NCBI GenBank assembly: GCA_000585075.1
Contig: JEMY01000057.1
Span: forward strand, 70,081-107,279
From: Candidatus Accumulibacter regalis
GTDB taxonomy: Bacteria > Pseudomonadota > Gammaproteobacteria > Burkholderiales > Rhodocyclaceae
Reading direction: 5' to 3'
DNA length: 37,199 nt
Part shown: piece after piece, positions 7,257 through 15,516 of the stretch
Position numbering within the stretch: the stretch's first letter is position 1
Layout: every line of letters starts with the position of its first letter
Position numbers and translations under genes: made by a program
The notes under the pieces: model-generated
What the model was told of the DNA's origin: nothing
What the model saw: only the letters and a program-made list of their open reading frames with translations
The model's database searches: none

Positions 7257-8144
7257 ATGACTGCAAGCCGAGAGCCTATTGCCGACAAGCATGGACAAGC
7301 GCTGAGCGCCCAACGCTTCCAGATGATCAAGGATATCGCCGATGAACTGGCTGCCGGCGACGTTGTTTTTCCGACCAGCTTCGACGCCGCTTTCCGCCTG
7401 CGCCGGGAATTGCAGAATCCAGATCTGCCGATTACGCGCATCAGCAGCATCGTCAGCCTCGAGCCCCTGGTGGCCACCAGACTGCTGCAGCTGGCCAATT
7501 CGGCCCTCTACCAGGCCCACGGCGCGCCGGCTCTCGATCTCAAGGCGGCGATCACCCGCGTGGGCGTCGACCTGGTGCGCACCACGGCTCTGGCCATCGC
7601 CATGCGCCAGCTCATGCGCTCCAAGGACATCGCGATTTTCAGCGACCTCACCGTCGCCCTCTGGAATCACACCCTGAAAACCGCCGCGGCGACGCGCATT
7701 CTTGCCCGCACCCAGACGCGGATCAACCAGGACGAGGCCCTCCTGGCCGGCCTGGTCCACGATCTCGGTGCTTTCTACATGCTCTACCGGGCGGTCCAGT
7801 ACCCGGAGTTGTGCGCGCGCCCCGACAGCATGCGCTTCCTGATCATGCAGTGGCATGAAGGCATCGGCGTCTCGCTGCTCGGCGCCCTCGGCATGCCCGA
7901 GGAAATCGTCAACGCGACGATCGATCACGATCAGCCACGGCCAGCGCTGACAGCGTCGACGGCGATACAGACGCTGGCCGACATCGTTTATGTCGGCAAC
8001 ATCCTGGCCGGCACTCATTTTGAATGGCTGCATCAGGACGTCGACCCGAACGCCGGCGAAACGGCAGCCTTCCGCGAGCGCTATGCTGACCTGCTGCCGG
8101 CGATCGAAGCCGACGCTCAGGAGATGCAGACCATCTTTGCCTAG
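7257..8144 (+). CDS. HDOD domain protein
   Basis: 295 residues. An HDOD domain (an HD-related output domain) covers about residues 25-235: LPITRISSIVSLEPLVATRLLQLANSA is spread over 57-83, with ALDLKAAITRVGVDLVR next and AGLVHDLG (His168-Asp169) in the middle. HDOD proteins are thought to act in signal transduction and stress or motility regulation, often without phosphodiesterase activity because the metal ligands are incomplete. There is no receiver or GGDEF domain attached. The start ATG has AGAGGAG about 14 bases upstream, a somewhat long spacing. It is followed by a separate gene for a YccF protein 103 bases on; no functional link is apparent. Confidence 0.82.
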   Translation: MTASREPIADKHGQALSAQRFQMIKDIADELAAGDVVFPTSFDAAFRLRRELQNPDLPITRISSIVSLEPLVATRLLQLANSALYQAHGAPALDLKAAITRVGVDLVRTTALAIAMRQLMRSKDIAIFSDLTVALWNHTLKTAAATRILARTQTRINQDEALLAGLVHDLGAFYMLYRAVQYPELCARPDSMRFLIMQWHEGIGVSLLGALGMPEEIVNATIDHDQPRPALTASTAIQTLADIVYVGNILAGTHFEWLHQDVDPNAGETAAFRERYADLLPAIEADAQEMQTIFA

Positions 8145-8247
8145 CCGTTGGTCGAGGGTGGCGATAGGGGACGTACGCGAAGATTGGGCGAGATCTTGCG
8201 GCACAATACCGTCCACGAACAACGGACGCCAAGGAAAGGCCAAGGCA

Positions 8248-8709
8248 ATGCGCAGCATCGGAAATTTTCTCTGGTTCATCTTTGGAGGCCTGGTCATGGG
8301 CCTCGCCTGGTGGCTGGCAGGCCTGATCGCCCTGCTGACCATCGTCGGCATCCCGTGGGCCAGGGCGAGCTTCGTGATCGGTCAATTCTCGTTCTTTCCA
8401 TTCGGCAGGGAAGCGATCAGTCGACACGAGCTCAATCAGCAAGAGGACATCGGCACCGGTGTGCTGGGGCTGGTCGGCAACGTCATCTGGTTTGTCTTTG
8501 CCGGGCTATGGCTGGCAATTGGCCACCTCACCGCTGCGCTGGCGTGCGTGCTGACGATCATCGGCATCCCGTTCGCCATTCAGCACCTGAAGCTTGCCGG
8601 CATTGCGCTCGCGCCGATCGGCAAGACGATCGTCACCATTGAAGTCGCGCAAGCCGCCCGAACGAGCAATGCGCAAGGGGCAGTGGTCCAGCTTCGTCGT
8701 GAGGCGTGA
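8248..8709 (+). CDS. yccF: YccF-family inner membrane protein
   Basis: 153 residues starting MRSIGNFLWFIFGG. Two YccF repeats are visible: LLTIVGIPWARASF in the first half and VLTIIGIPFAIQHLKLAGIALAPIGK in the second, each following a strongly hydrophobic segment (about residues 8-35 and 76-110), so it is an integral inner membrane protein. The family is widespread and its function is unknown. The open frame extends upstream to 7990 in the HDOD gene; the ATG at 8248 is chosen because it matches the family N-terminus and has AAGG about 6 bases upstream. Confidence 0.85.
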   Translation: MRSIGNFLWFIFGGLVMGLAWWLAGLIALLTIVGIPWARASFVIGQFSFFPFGREAISRHELNQQEDIGTGVLGLVGNVIWFVFAGLWLAIGHLTAALACVLTIIGIPFAIQHLKLAGIALAPIGKTIVTIEVAQAARTSNAQGAVVQLRREA

Positions 8710-8891
8710 AGCGGGCCGAATAGCAGGCCAGGAGGTTTCCCTGACCCACTGAAATCTGTCGCTCGGCGATGCGACGCCCGGGATGGGAAGCGGCCTTGAC
8801 CACCAATCACGGCCTTTAGGCGCCGCGCCCTAGTTTCTCGTCGCCATCACGCTCATACTCTTTTCTTTCCCGATCATCGAAAGGAACGACC

Positions 8892-9050
8892 GTGACCGTT
8901 TGCCCGATTGCCATCGTCGCTGGTTGCCAGAAGTGCCCAGCCTTCAAGATCTGCCCGCTGAAGAGCGTACTCGGCGACCAACCGAGCGCCAGCGAGCAGG
9001 ACGCCAAGAGCCGCGCCGCCACCGCGCAGACCAAGGACGGCAAGAAGTAG
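8892..9050 (+). CDS. Small cysteine-rich protein, 52 residues, unknown function
   Basis: A short gene starting with GTG, preceded by GAAAGGAACGACC (AAGGA 7-8 bases upstream). The translation begins MTVCPIAIVAGCQKCPAF, then KICPLKSVLGD, then a hydrophilic Lys/Ala/Gln-rich tail. Four cysteines, C4, C12, C15 and C21, all within the first 21 residues and two followed by Pro, form a C-x7-C-x2-C-x5-C pattern that suggests a metal or iron-sulfur site (inference). The ordered cysteine spacing, ribosome site and clean stop support a real gene. I recall similar unnamed miniproteins in betaproteobacteria, but cannot verify that here. Confidence 0.6.
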   Translation: MTVCPIAIVAGCQKCPAFKICPLKSVLGDQPSASEQDAKSRAATAQTKDGKK

Positions 9051-9102
9051 CCGCGACCTGCCCTGTATCGCGCCACGCGCCATGGCGGGATAGAATTCAG
9101 CC

Positions 9103-9609
9103 ATGACAACGAACGAAAGCCAGGAAGAAGGCGAAGCCAAGCTGCCCGGCGTGGTGAACTCGCCGCGCCTGTGGATCAACAACGGCTGGACCGCCCGCGT
9201 CATCAAGAACGAGGACGGCGACGGATGGGCCGTGGAGATGTTCAAGGACGGCGAATCCGAGCCCGCCCTGGTCGGGCCATGGACCATGGGCCGCGACAAG
9301 AGGAATCCCAAGCCGCTCGACGGCGCGGCGTTCCACACCCTGGTGAAGACGGCAGCGGAAGTGCTGCGCCGCCACGAACAGCAGCTGCATGCGCTGCACC
9401 ACAAGAGCATCACGGTCGACGCGCCGTCCGGGCGGATCACGGTGACGCTGGACATCGTTCCCGACGAGTACGATCCACATGCCCTGCTCGGCGCCAGCGA
9501 CGATTTCGGCGAACAACTGGCGCAGGTGCGCGTGCCGCCGAGCTTCAAGCTCAGCATGGGCAGCGCCAGCGCCTGGATCGACAATGGCTTTCGCCGTCCG
9601 GACCGCTGA
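9103..9609 (+). CDS. Conserved-looking protein of unknown function
   Basis: 168 residues, soluble, no signal peptide or membrane segment. It opens with an acidic stretch (NESQEEGEAK), then a central part rich in aromatic and charged residues (PRLWINNGWTARVIKNED, WAVEMFKDGESEP), a likely helix (FHTLVKTAAEVLRRHEQQLHA, about residues 77-97), and a beta-rich C-terminal part (SGRITVTLDIVPDEYDP). I do not recognise the family. Codon use and GC pattern match its neighbours. The ribosome site is weak (GCGGGATAG about 12 bases upstream). A 697-codon open frame on the opposite strand starts in this region but is considered a GC-driven shadow. Confidence 0.65.
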   Translation: MTTNESQEEGEAKLPGVVNSPRLWINNGWTARVIKNEDGDGWAVEMFKDGESEPALVGPWTMGRDKRNPKPLDGAAFHTLVKTAAEVLRRHEQQLHALHHKSITVDAPSGRITVTLDIVPDEYDPHALLGASDDFGEQLAQVRVPPSFKLSMGSASAWIDNGFRRPDR

Positions 9610-9645
9610 GGTCCTGCCGGTCCGCCGAGGCTCAGGAGGCAGGCA

Positions 9646-9936
9646 ATGACCGTCAAACTCGTCGGCTTGATCAAACAGCTCGACCCGGCCGCTTTCGAAG
9701 ACTACCGCAGCCGGGTAGGCGCGACGGTGACGAGCTTCAGGGGCCAGGTCATTTATCGGGGGAAGCTGGCGCACGCGTTCTGGAACGAACTCGATAGCGA
9801 CAATTTCGACGCCTTTGTCGAGCTTGAGTTTCCAACGCTGGAAGATGCGACGCAGTGGGCAGCCAGTGCCGACTACCAGGAGCTGCTTGCCGTCCGCAGT
9901 CGGGCGATGAGGCTGACCCTGTTTGCCGTCACTTAG
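9646..9936 (+). CDS. DUF1330-like small protein (dimeric alpha-beta barrel type)
   Basis: 96 residues. The pattern of an opening beta strand (MTVKLVGLIKQLDPAAFEDY), a middle strand (GQVIYRGKL), and FDAFVELEFPTLEDATQWAASADYQEL followed by an end strand fits the DUF1330 family, a ferredoxin-like dimeric barrel of unknown function. An excellent ribosome site, AGGAGG, ends 6 bases before the ATG. It follows the unknown 168-residue gene by 36 bases on the same strand and may be cotranscribed. Confidence 0.72.
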   Translation: MTVKLVGLIKQLDPAAFEDYRSRVGATVTSFRGQVIYRGKLAHAFWNELDSDNFDAFVELEFPTLEDATQWAASADYQELLAVRSRAMRLTLFAVT

Positions 9937-10086
9937 GCGTGCACCGGTGCGCCCTGGCAGACGGCCCCCGGCGGGCCAGACTGGCAACCATACGCCGCCC
10001 CTTCGGAGCCCCGTCGCGATGTCCGTCGCGCGAAGGAACGCCAGGACGATCGCTGGCAAGCCTGCCGACCAGATCGAGGAGGCCGC

Positions 10087-11286
10087 TTGCTCAGACTGAT
10101 GCACACCGCCGACTGGCAGATCGGCAAGCTCTTCGGCCAGTTCGAGCCCGACCAGGCGGCACTGCTCGCCGACGCGCGCTTCAGGGCCGTCGAGCGCCTG
10201 GCGGCGCTGGCCGGCGAGCAGGCCCTTGATCTCGTCGTGGTCGCCGGCGACGTTTTCGACGCGCAGGGCGTTGCCGACCGGACCATCCACCGCCTGTTCA
10301 ACGCCCTGGCCGGTTTTTCGGGTCGCTGGGTAGTGCTGCCAGGGAACCACGACGCCGCGCTCGCGGAATCGGTGTGGACGCGCGCCGCACGCCTGCAGGC
10401 GATTCCCGGCAACGTCTCGCTGTGCCTGGCGCCCGAGCCCCTGCTTCTGGAAGCGCTCGGCGTCGCCATCCTGCCGGCGCCGCTGACCCAGCGCAACACC
10501 TTCAACGATCTCAGCGAATGGTTTGCCAGTGCCGTGACCCCGCCGGGGATGCTGCGCATCGGCCTGGCGCACGGCAGCGTCCAGGGAATCCTCGCCGACA
10601 GCATCGACTCGCCCAACCCGATTGCCGCCGGGCGTGCCGAGCAGGCGGGCCTCGACTACCTGGCGCTTGGCGACTGGCACGGCACGCGCCAGGTGGACGC
10701 GCGAACCTGGTACAGCGGCACGCCGGAAAGCGATCGTTTCCGGGCCAACCAGTCTGGCCAGGCGCTGCTCGTCGAACTGGCCGCAGCGCGCGCACTGCCG
10801 GTGGTGACGCCGCTCAGCGTCGGACGACATCGCTGGCGATCCGATGCCCTGGTGCTGCAGGTGAACAGCGACGTCGACCTGGCGCTGCACCGTATTGGCG
10901 AGTTTTCCCCCGACGACGTCGTGCACCTCAGCGTCTCCGGGCAGACCGATCTGGCGGGCCACCGCCGCTTGCGCGAAGCGATCGGACAAGCCGAGGGCCG
11001 CGTTCTTGCTCTGCTCGCCGACTTCTCCGCGCTGCGCCTCGAAATGACCGCCGACGACATCGACGCCCTGCGCGCCGACGGCTATCTCGGCGAGGTCATT
11101 GACGAGCTGCGCGCACGGCAACAGGGAAGCGGCGCGGAGGTCGCCCGCGAAGCGCTGACGCTGCTCGCCGGAATCCTTGACCAGCGACAACGAAAAGGCG
11201 CAAGGGAAATCGACGCGGGGACCCCAGCGGTCAGCACGGAGAGCAGCGCAAGCGCCGCGGACGCCACGCCTGACGGAGCCTCGTGA
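10087..11286 (+). CDS. SbcD/YhaO-like metallophosphoesterase (DNA repair exonuclease subunit)
   Basis: 399 residues starting at a TTG with GAGGAGG just upstream; the start MLRLMHTADWQIG matches the family better than the inner ATG at 10099. Metal-binding motifs of calcineurin-like nucleases are in order: D9 in HTADWQIG, GDVFD (54-58), GNHD (86-89), an AHGS histidine, and GDWHG (195-199). This is the Mre11/SbcD class, which works with an SbcC/Rad50-type ATPase to cleave DNA ends and hairpins. The ATPase gene follows with a four-base GTGA overlap, so the pair is translationally coupled. The last 30 residues are Ala/Ser-rich and look disordered. Confidence 0.85.
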   Translation: MLRLMHTADWQIGKLFGQFEPDQAALLADARFRAVERLAALAGEQALDLVVVAGDVFDAQGVADRTIHRLFNALAGFSGRWVVLPGNHDAALAESVWTRAARLQAIPGNVSLCLAPEPLLLEALGVAILPAPLTQRNTFNDLSEWFASAVTPPGMLRIGLAHGSVQGILADSIDSPNPIAAGRAEQAGLDYLALGDWHGTRQVDARTWYSGTPESDRFRANQSGQALLVELAAARALPVVTPLSVGRHRWRSDALVLQVNSDVDLALHRIGEFSPDDVVHLSVSGQTDLAGHRRLREAIGQAEGRVLALLADFSALRLEMTADDIDALRADGYLGEVIDELRARQQGSGAEVAREALTLLAGILDQRQRKGAREIDAGTPAVSTESSASAADATPDGAS

Positions 11287-13937
11287 AGCTCACCCGCATA
11301 CGCATCGAGCAGTTCCGGCAGTTCCGGCAGGCACTGGAAATACGCGCCCTCGACGCCGGCATCAACCTGTTCACCGGCGCCAACGAAGCGGGGAAGAGCA
11401 CGGTCGTTGCGGCGCTGCGCGCCGCCTTCTTCGAACGCCATCGCTCGAGCAGCGTCGATGACTTCCGCCCCTGGGGCGATTCTTCGGCAACGCCGAGCGT
11501 CGAGCTCGACTTCTCCATCGGCAACCAGGACTACCGCCTGAGCAAGAGCTTTCTCGGCAAGAAGCGCTGTGAACTGCAAGTCGGCAGCCAGCGCCTGGAC
11601 GGCGCCGACGCCGAAGACCATCTCGCCGACCTGCTCGGCTTTCGCTACGCCGGGCGCGGCGCCAGCGCCGCCGAGCACTGGGGTATCCCCGGCCTGTTGT
11701 GGATCGAGCAGGGCGAAGCACAGGAGGTCCGGGAGTCGGTGACCCACGCCACCGACCATCTGCGCAGCGCCTTGAACGAGTCGCTCGGCGAGGTCGCCAG
11801 CAGTGGCGGCGACGAAGTGATCGCCAGCGTCGAAAGCGCGCGCAACGAGCTGCTTACCCCGGCGACCGGCGCGCCACGTGGCGCCTACGCCGCAGCCATC
11901 AAGCACGAAACGGCGCTGGCGAGCGAGCTCGAGGCGATCACCGCCGAGATCGCCAGCTACCGTCAGAAGGTCGATACGCTCAGCTCGCTGCGCCGCGAAC
12001 ACCTCCTCGACGAACAGGAAAAGCCGTGGCTGCACTTCCGCCAGGAGCAGCAGGCGGCGAGCGAAAAACTTGCTGCCATCGCGCGCATAGAAGAAACACA
12101 CGCCGCCGAGAAGCTGCGCGCGGGCCAGATCGAAGATCGGATCAAGCTGCTCCGCGATCAGCTCGAGAGCTTTGCCGGCCAGAAACAAGCGGCCGAGACG
12201 CGCGCGGCAACGCTCGAAAAAGCCCGCCAGGAGCAGTCGGCAAGCGCCTCGCTGGTCGCGCGGTGGTCGGCGAAGCGCGTCGAGGCGAGCGCCGCTTACC
12301 AGGCGGCGCGCGAAGTTCTGCGCCTGGCGCGCCAGGAAGATACGCGCCGCAGCCTGACACGCCAGCTCGACGAGATCGGGCAGAAAGCGGCCAGCGCCGC
12401 GGCCGCGCTGGCCAAGGCCGAGGATGAACAGGCGACGCTGCTGGAACGGCAACGCCTGGCCGCCGCCGCGGAGATCAAGCTCACCGACCTCGAAACGCTG
12501 CGCGAGCAGCAACAAAAGATCAGGGAACTGCAAATCCGCCAGGCGGCTGCGGCAACCCGGCTGCACTTCGCGCTGGACGACGGTTGCCGCTTGGCGATCG
12601 GCGGCGAGTCGGTGAGCGGCAATGGCGAGCGACTGTTGCTCGCGGCGACGGCGGTCACGCTTCCCGGACTCGGCAAGCTCGAGATAGCCCCCGGCGGCAG
12701 CGACCTCGCGCAACTCGGGCGCCAGGAAGGCGAACTCGGCGACCGCCATGCCGCCGCGCTGCAGCGCCTGGGACTCGCCTCTCTGGACGAGGCAGAAGCC
12801 CGTCAGCGGACCTACGCCGAGCGACTTGGCGAAGTCAGGACAGCGACCGCGACGCTGAAAGCGCTGGCCCCCAAGGGGGTCGACGCGCTACGCAGCGAAC
12901 TGGCCAGCCAGCAGGCACGGGGCGGCGAGATCGAGGCCGCGTTGCGCCAATTGCCGACGACAGTCGACGGCGCGCCCGCCGTGCCGCCGGTGGTCGCCGC
13001 GGAAGCCGGCGAAGAAGCCGCGGGCAGATCGCTGACGCAGATCAACGACAACCTGCACCAGGCGCAGCTCGCGGCCGCCAACGCCGAGACCAGCTTCGCC
13101 GCGGCCAGGCGCGAGCTGGAAAGCGCCCGGGTAGTCCTCGATACGCCCGACCGTGCGCCACGCGAGGCGAGGGCAAATCACGATCTGGTGGACGCGCTCG
13201 CCGAGCGGGGAACGCTGTCTGCACGCATCGCAGCCCTGCAGCAAGAGGTCAGCGAAGCGCGGCCCGACATCCTCAAGCAGGACGTCGAGCGCTTCGGCAG
13301 GAGCGCCGAACAGCACGAGAAACGCTTTGGCGAGCGCCGCGACACGCTACTGCGCCTGGACGTCGAATTGCAGGCGGCGGGCGCACAAGGGCTGGAAGAG
13401 CGCAGCGCCGAGCTGGCGCGCGACCTGGCGCAGGCGCAGCGGCGCGGCGAAGAACTGCGGCGGCGCGCCAGCGCCCTTGACTATCTCCTGCAACTGCTGC
13501 GCGACAAGCGCCGCGTGCTGACCAGCAAGCTGCAGGCACCCCTGCAAAGGCACCTCAATCGCTACCTGCAATTGCTCTTCGCGCAGGCCAGCGTGGAAAT
13601 CGACGAGAACCTCGGGCCCGGCCCGCTGACGCGCGTGGGCAGCAGCGGCAGCGAGTCGGGTGCCTTCGCAAGCCTGAGCTTCGGCGCCCGCGAGCAGATG
13701 GGCGTCATCAGCCGCCTGGCCTACGCCGACCTGCTAAGGGAAGCCGGGCGTCCGACGCTGATAATCCTTGACGATGCGCTGGTGCATAGCGACGACGAAC
13801 GCCTGGCGCAAATGAAACGGGTGCTCTTCGACGCCGCGACCCGGCACCAGATCCTGCTGTTTACCTGTCATCCGGCCAACTGGCGCGACCTCGGCGTCAG
13901 CGCCCGGTCGCTGGAGGCGTTGCGGGCAGCGAGCTGA
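11283..13937 (+). CDS. SbcC/YhaN-like SMC-type ATPase
   Basis: 884 residues with GTG start overlapping the nuclease stop. Walker A is GANEAGKST at 32-40; a long coiled-coil with many Glu/Ala/Arg heptads fills about 190-750; the ABC signature is ASLSFGAREQMG at about 796-807 and Walker B is LIILDDALVHSDDE with Asp830-Asp831. The domain order is that of Rad50/SbcC. It is shorter than E. coli SbcC (about 1050) and I find no C-x-x-C zinc hook in the coiled coil; only isolated cysteines are present. Both points make the YhaN-like branch (partner YhaO) the closer match. Role inferred: ATP-driven control of the nuclease on DNA ends. Confidence 0.85.
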   Translation: MKLTRIRIEQFRQFRQALEIRALDAGINLFTGANEAGKSTVVAALRAAFFERHRSSSVDDFRPWGDSSATPSVELDFSIGNQDYRLSKSFLGKKRCELQVGSQRLDGADAEDHLADLLGFRYAGRGASAAEHWGIPGLLWIEQGEAQEVRESVTHATDHLRSALNESLGEVASSGGDEVIASVESARNELLTPATGAPRGAYAAAIKHETALASELEAITAEIASYRQKVDTLSSLRREHLLDEQEKPWLHFRQEQQAASEKLAAIARIEETHAAEKLRAGQIEDRIKLLRDQLESFAGQKQAAETRAATLEKARQEQSASASLVARWSAKRVEASAAYQAAREVLRLARQEDTRRSLTRQLDEIGQKAASAAAALAKAEDEQATLLERQRLAAAAEIKLTDLETLREQQQKIRELQIRQAAAATRLHFALDDGCRLAIGGESVSGNGERLLLAATAVTLPGLGKLEIAPGGSDLAQLGRQEGELGDRHAAALQRLGLASLDEAEARQRTYAERLGEVRTATATLKALAPKGVDALRSELASQQARGGEIEAALRQLPTTVDGAPAVPPVVAAEAGEEAAGRSLTQINDNLHQAQLAAANAETSFAAARRELESARVVLDTPDRAPREARANHDLVDALAERGTLSARIAALQQEVSEARPDILKQDVERFGRSAEQHEKRFGERRDTLLRLDVELQAAGAQGLEERSAELARDLAQAQRRGEELRRRASALDYLLQLLRDKRRVLTSKLQAPLQRHLNRYLQLLFAQASVEIDENLGPGPLTRVGSSGSESGAFASLSFGAREQMGVISRLAYADLLREAGRPTLIILDDALVHSDDERLAQMKRVLFDAATRHQILLFTCHPANWRDLGVSARSLEALRAAS

Positions 13938-14025
13938 GCCGGTAACAGGCGAAGCCTGCAATTGCCGCCCTGCCCGGCAGACGGCCAAGGGCACGACTGT
14001 CCACGCGCTGCCGTTGCATGCGCAG

Positions 14026-14379
14026 TCAAGCCATGCGCACCGCCGTTCCACTGACCGCGACCATCAGCATGCCGTTGGACTCTCCGAGCACTTCGTAGTC
14101 AAAATCGAGTCCGACGATGCCGTTGGCACCCATTTCCTTCGCCGCCTCGATCATGTCGTCGAGCGCCGCATCGCGGGCGCCGGAAAGGGCGCGCTCGTAG
14201 CCGCCGGCACGACCACCGACGACGTCGCGAACCGACGAGAACAGATCCCGGAAAATGTTGGCGCCGATGATCGCTTCGCCATTCACGACACCCAGATACT
14301 TCTCGATGCGTACGCTGTCCGTGCCCGGTACAACGGTAGCAAGAAAGAAATTCCGGTCCGCCTTCGAAAACCAGCCCAT
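14026..14379 (-). CDS. UPF0145/YbjQ-type heavy-metal-binding domain protein
   Basis: 117 residues from the ATG at 14379, chosen over an upstream start because AAGGAGGAGG lies directly before it. The segment DSVRIEKYLGVVNGEAIIG, then GGRAGGYERALSGARDAALDDMIEAA, then GANGIVGLDFDYEVLG is diagnostic of the YbjQ/UPF0145 family, a pentameric beta-rich fold of unknown function. It is convergent with the SbcC-like gene (88 bases between the stops) and downstream of the alpha-E gene on the same strand by 186 bases. No operon link is evident. Confidence 0.85.
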   Translation of the reverse strand: MGWFSKADRNFFLATVVPGTDSVRIEKYLGVVNGEAIIGANIFRDLFSSVRDVVGGRAGGYERALSGARDAALDDMIEAAKEMGANGIVGLDFDYEVLGESNGMLMVAVSGTAVRMA

Positions 14380-14565
14380 GCCTCCTCCTTGGTCGATGCT
14401 GCTTTGTTGCGTCGGCACGGCAAGAGAGCGCACCACGTGCTCCTTCCCCACCCCCATGGCGAATCTTGCACGACTCCGGCGCTGCGATCAAATGTCCATC
14501 GGCGACCGCGAAGCGCAGAGGCGGAGCGCCGATGAAACAGGAGGTGACAGCCGACGATCGACGCC

Positions 14566-15498
14566 TCAGGCGGGAAGCAGGAAGTCGTGGTTGATGCCAG
14601 CGCCGATTTCATAGATGCAATCCATGAAATCGGTCAGGAACTCATGGAGCCCTCCGGCGAGCACGTCGTCGATACGGGCGAAGTGCAACTTGGCATGCAG
14701 CAAGCCGGCCTTGCGCTGGGTCTCTGCCGAGGCGCTGTTGGCAATCAGGGGCAGCATGCGAGCAATGCCGTCGGCGCACGAATGCAGCGAACGCGGCAGG
14801 TCCTTGCGCAGGATCAGGAGTTCGGCGACCCGGGCGGGTGTGATCGCGTCGCGATACACCTTGCGGTAGACCTGAAACGCCGACAGCGACCGTAACAGGG
14901 CCCCCCAGCGATAGAAGTCACTCGCCCCCTCGTCGCCGCTGCGCAGGATGTGATATTGCATGTCGAGAATGCGCGCGGTGTTGTCGCCGCGCTCGAGCAG
15001 ACCTCCGAGGCGGACGAAATGCACGGCGTCGTCCCTGAGCATGGTGCCGAAGGTCACCCCGCGCGTGAGCGCCGAACGCAGCTTGACCCAGTCGAAGAAC
15101 TCGCTGACGCCGCGCGCCAGAATCTGATCGACGTCCTGCTGCCGGAGTTCGATCCAGGTCGCATTGACCGTCTCCCACACTTCGGCGGTCAGCGTGCCGC
15201 GTACGGCATGCGCGTTCTCGCGCGCAGCGCGCAGGCAACTGTATATCGACGACGGGTTGGCCGCATCGACGACGGTAAAGCGCAGGACGTTTTCCGCATT
15301 GACCGCGTCGTAGGCCTGGGCAAAAGCCTCCTCCTGGCTGTTCAGGGCAAGAATCGCCCGCCAGGTCTCGTTCTGCACGGCGAGCGGCTGCGGCACCATC
15401 GACATCTGGTACGAGGCATCGAGCAGGCGAGCCATATTCTCGGCGCGCTCGGTACAACGCGCCAGCCAGTAAAGGTGATCAGCGGTGCGGCTCAACAT
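14566..15498 (-). CDS. Alpha-E domain protein (DUF403), stand-alone copy
   Basis: 310 residues opening MLSRTADHLYWLARCTERAEN, the usual start of alpha-E proteins, and all-helical throughout. GGAG sits about 8 bases before the ATG. It follows the permuted ATP-grasp gene by 18 bases on the same strand, the common arrangement for this pair. Alpha-E proteins were predicted by comparative genomics (Aravind group, amidoligase survey) to work with ATP-grasp peptide ligases and transglutaminase-like peptidases in an undefined peptide-modification pathway. The N-terminal ERAEN-type motif and VHFVRLGGLLERGDNTARIL (about 180-200) are conserved-looking, but their role is unknown. A second alpha-E domain is fused to an ATP-grasp in this window at 24246-26804. 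Confidence 0.88.
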   Translation of the reverse strand: MLSRTADHLYWLARCTERAENMARLLDASYQMSMVPQPLAVQNETWRAILALNSQEEAFAQAYDAVNAENVLRFTVVDAANPSSIYSCLRAARENAHAVRGTLTAEVWETVNATWIELRQQDVDQILARGVSEFFDWVKLRSALTRGVTFGTMLRDDAVHFVRLGGLLERGDNTARILDMQYHILRSGDEGASDFYRWGALLRSLSAFQVYRKVYRDAITPARVAELLILRKDLPRSLHSCADGIARMLPLIANSASAETQRKAGLLHAKLHFARIDDVLAGGLHEFLTDFMDCIYEIGAGINHDFLLPA

Positions 15499-15516
15499 CT
15501 CGATTCTCCATCCATC

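Noticed and set aside
9097-11190. 697-codon open frame on the minus strand
   Set aside because: It lies antisense to an SbcD-like nuclease with intact metal motifs; composition is Arg/Gly/Val-rich with no domain, typical of GC-rich shadow frames.
11082-12749. 555-codon open frame on the minus strand
   Set aside because: Antisense to the SMC-type ATPase whose Walker and signature motifs are intact; no recognisable protein features.
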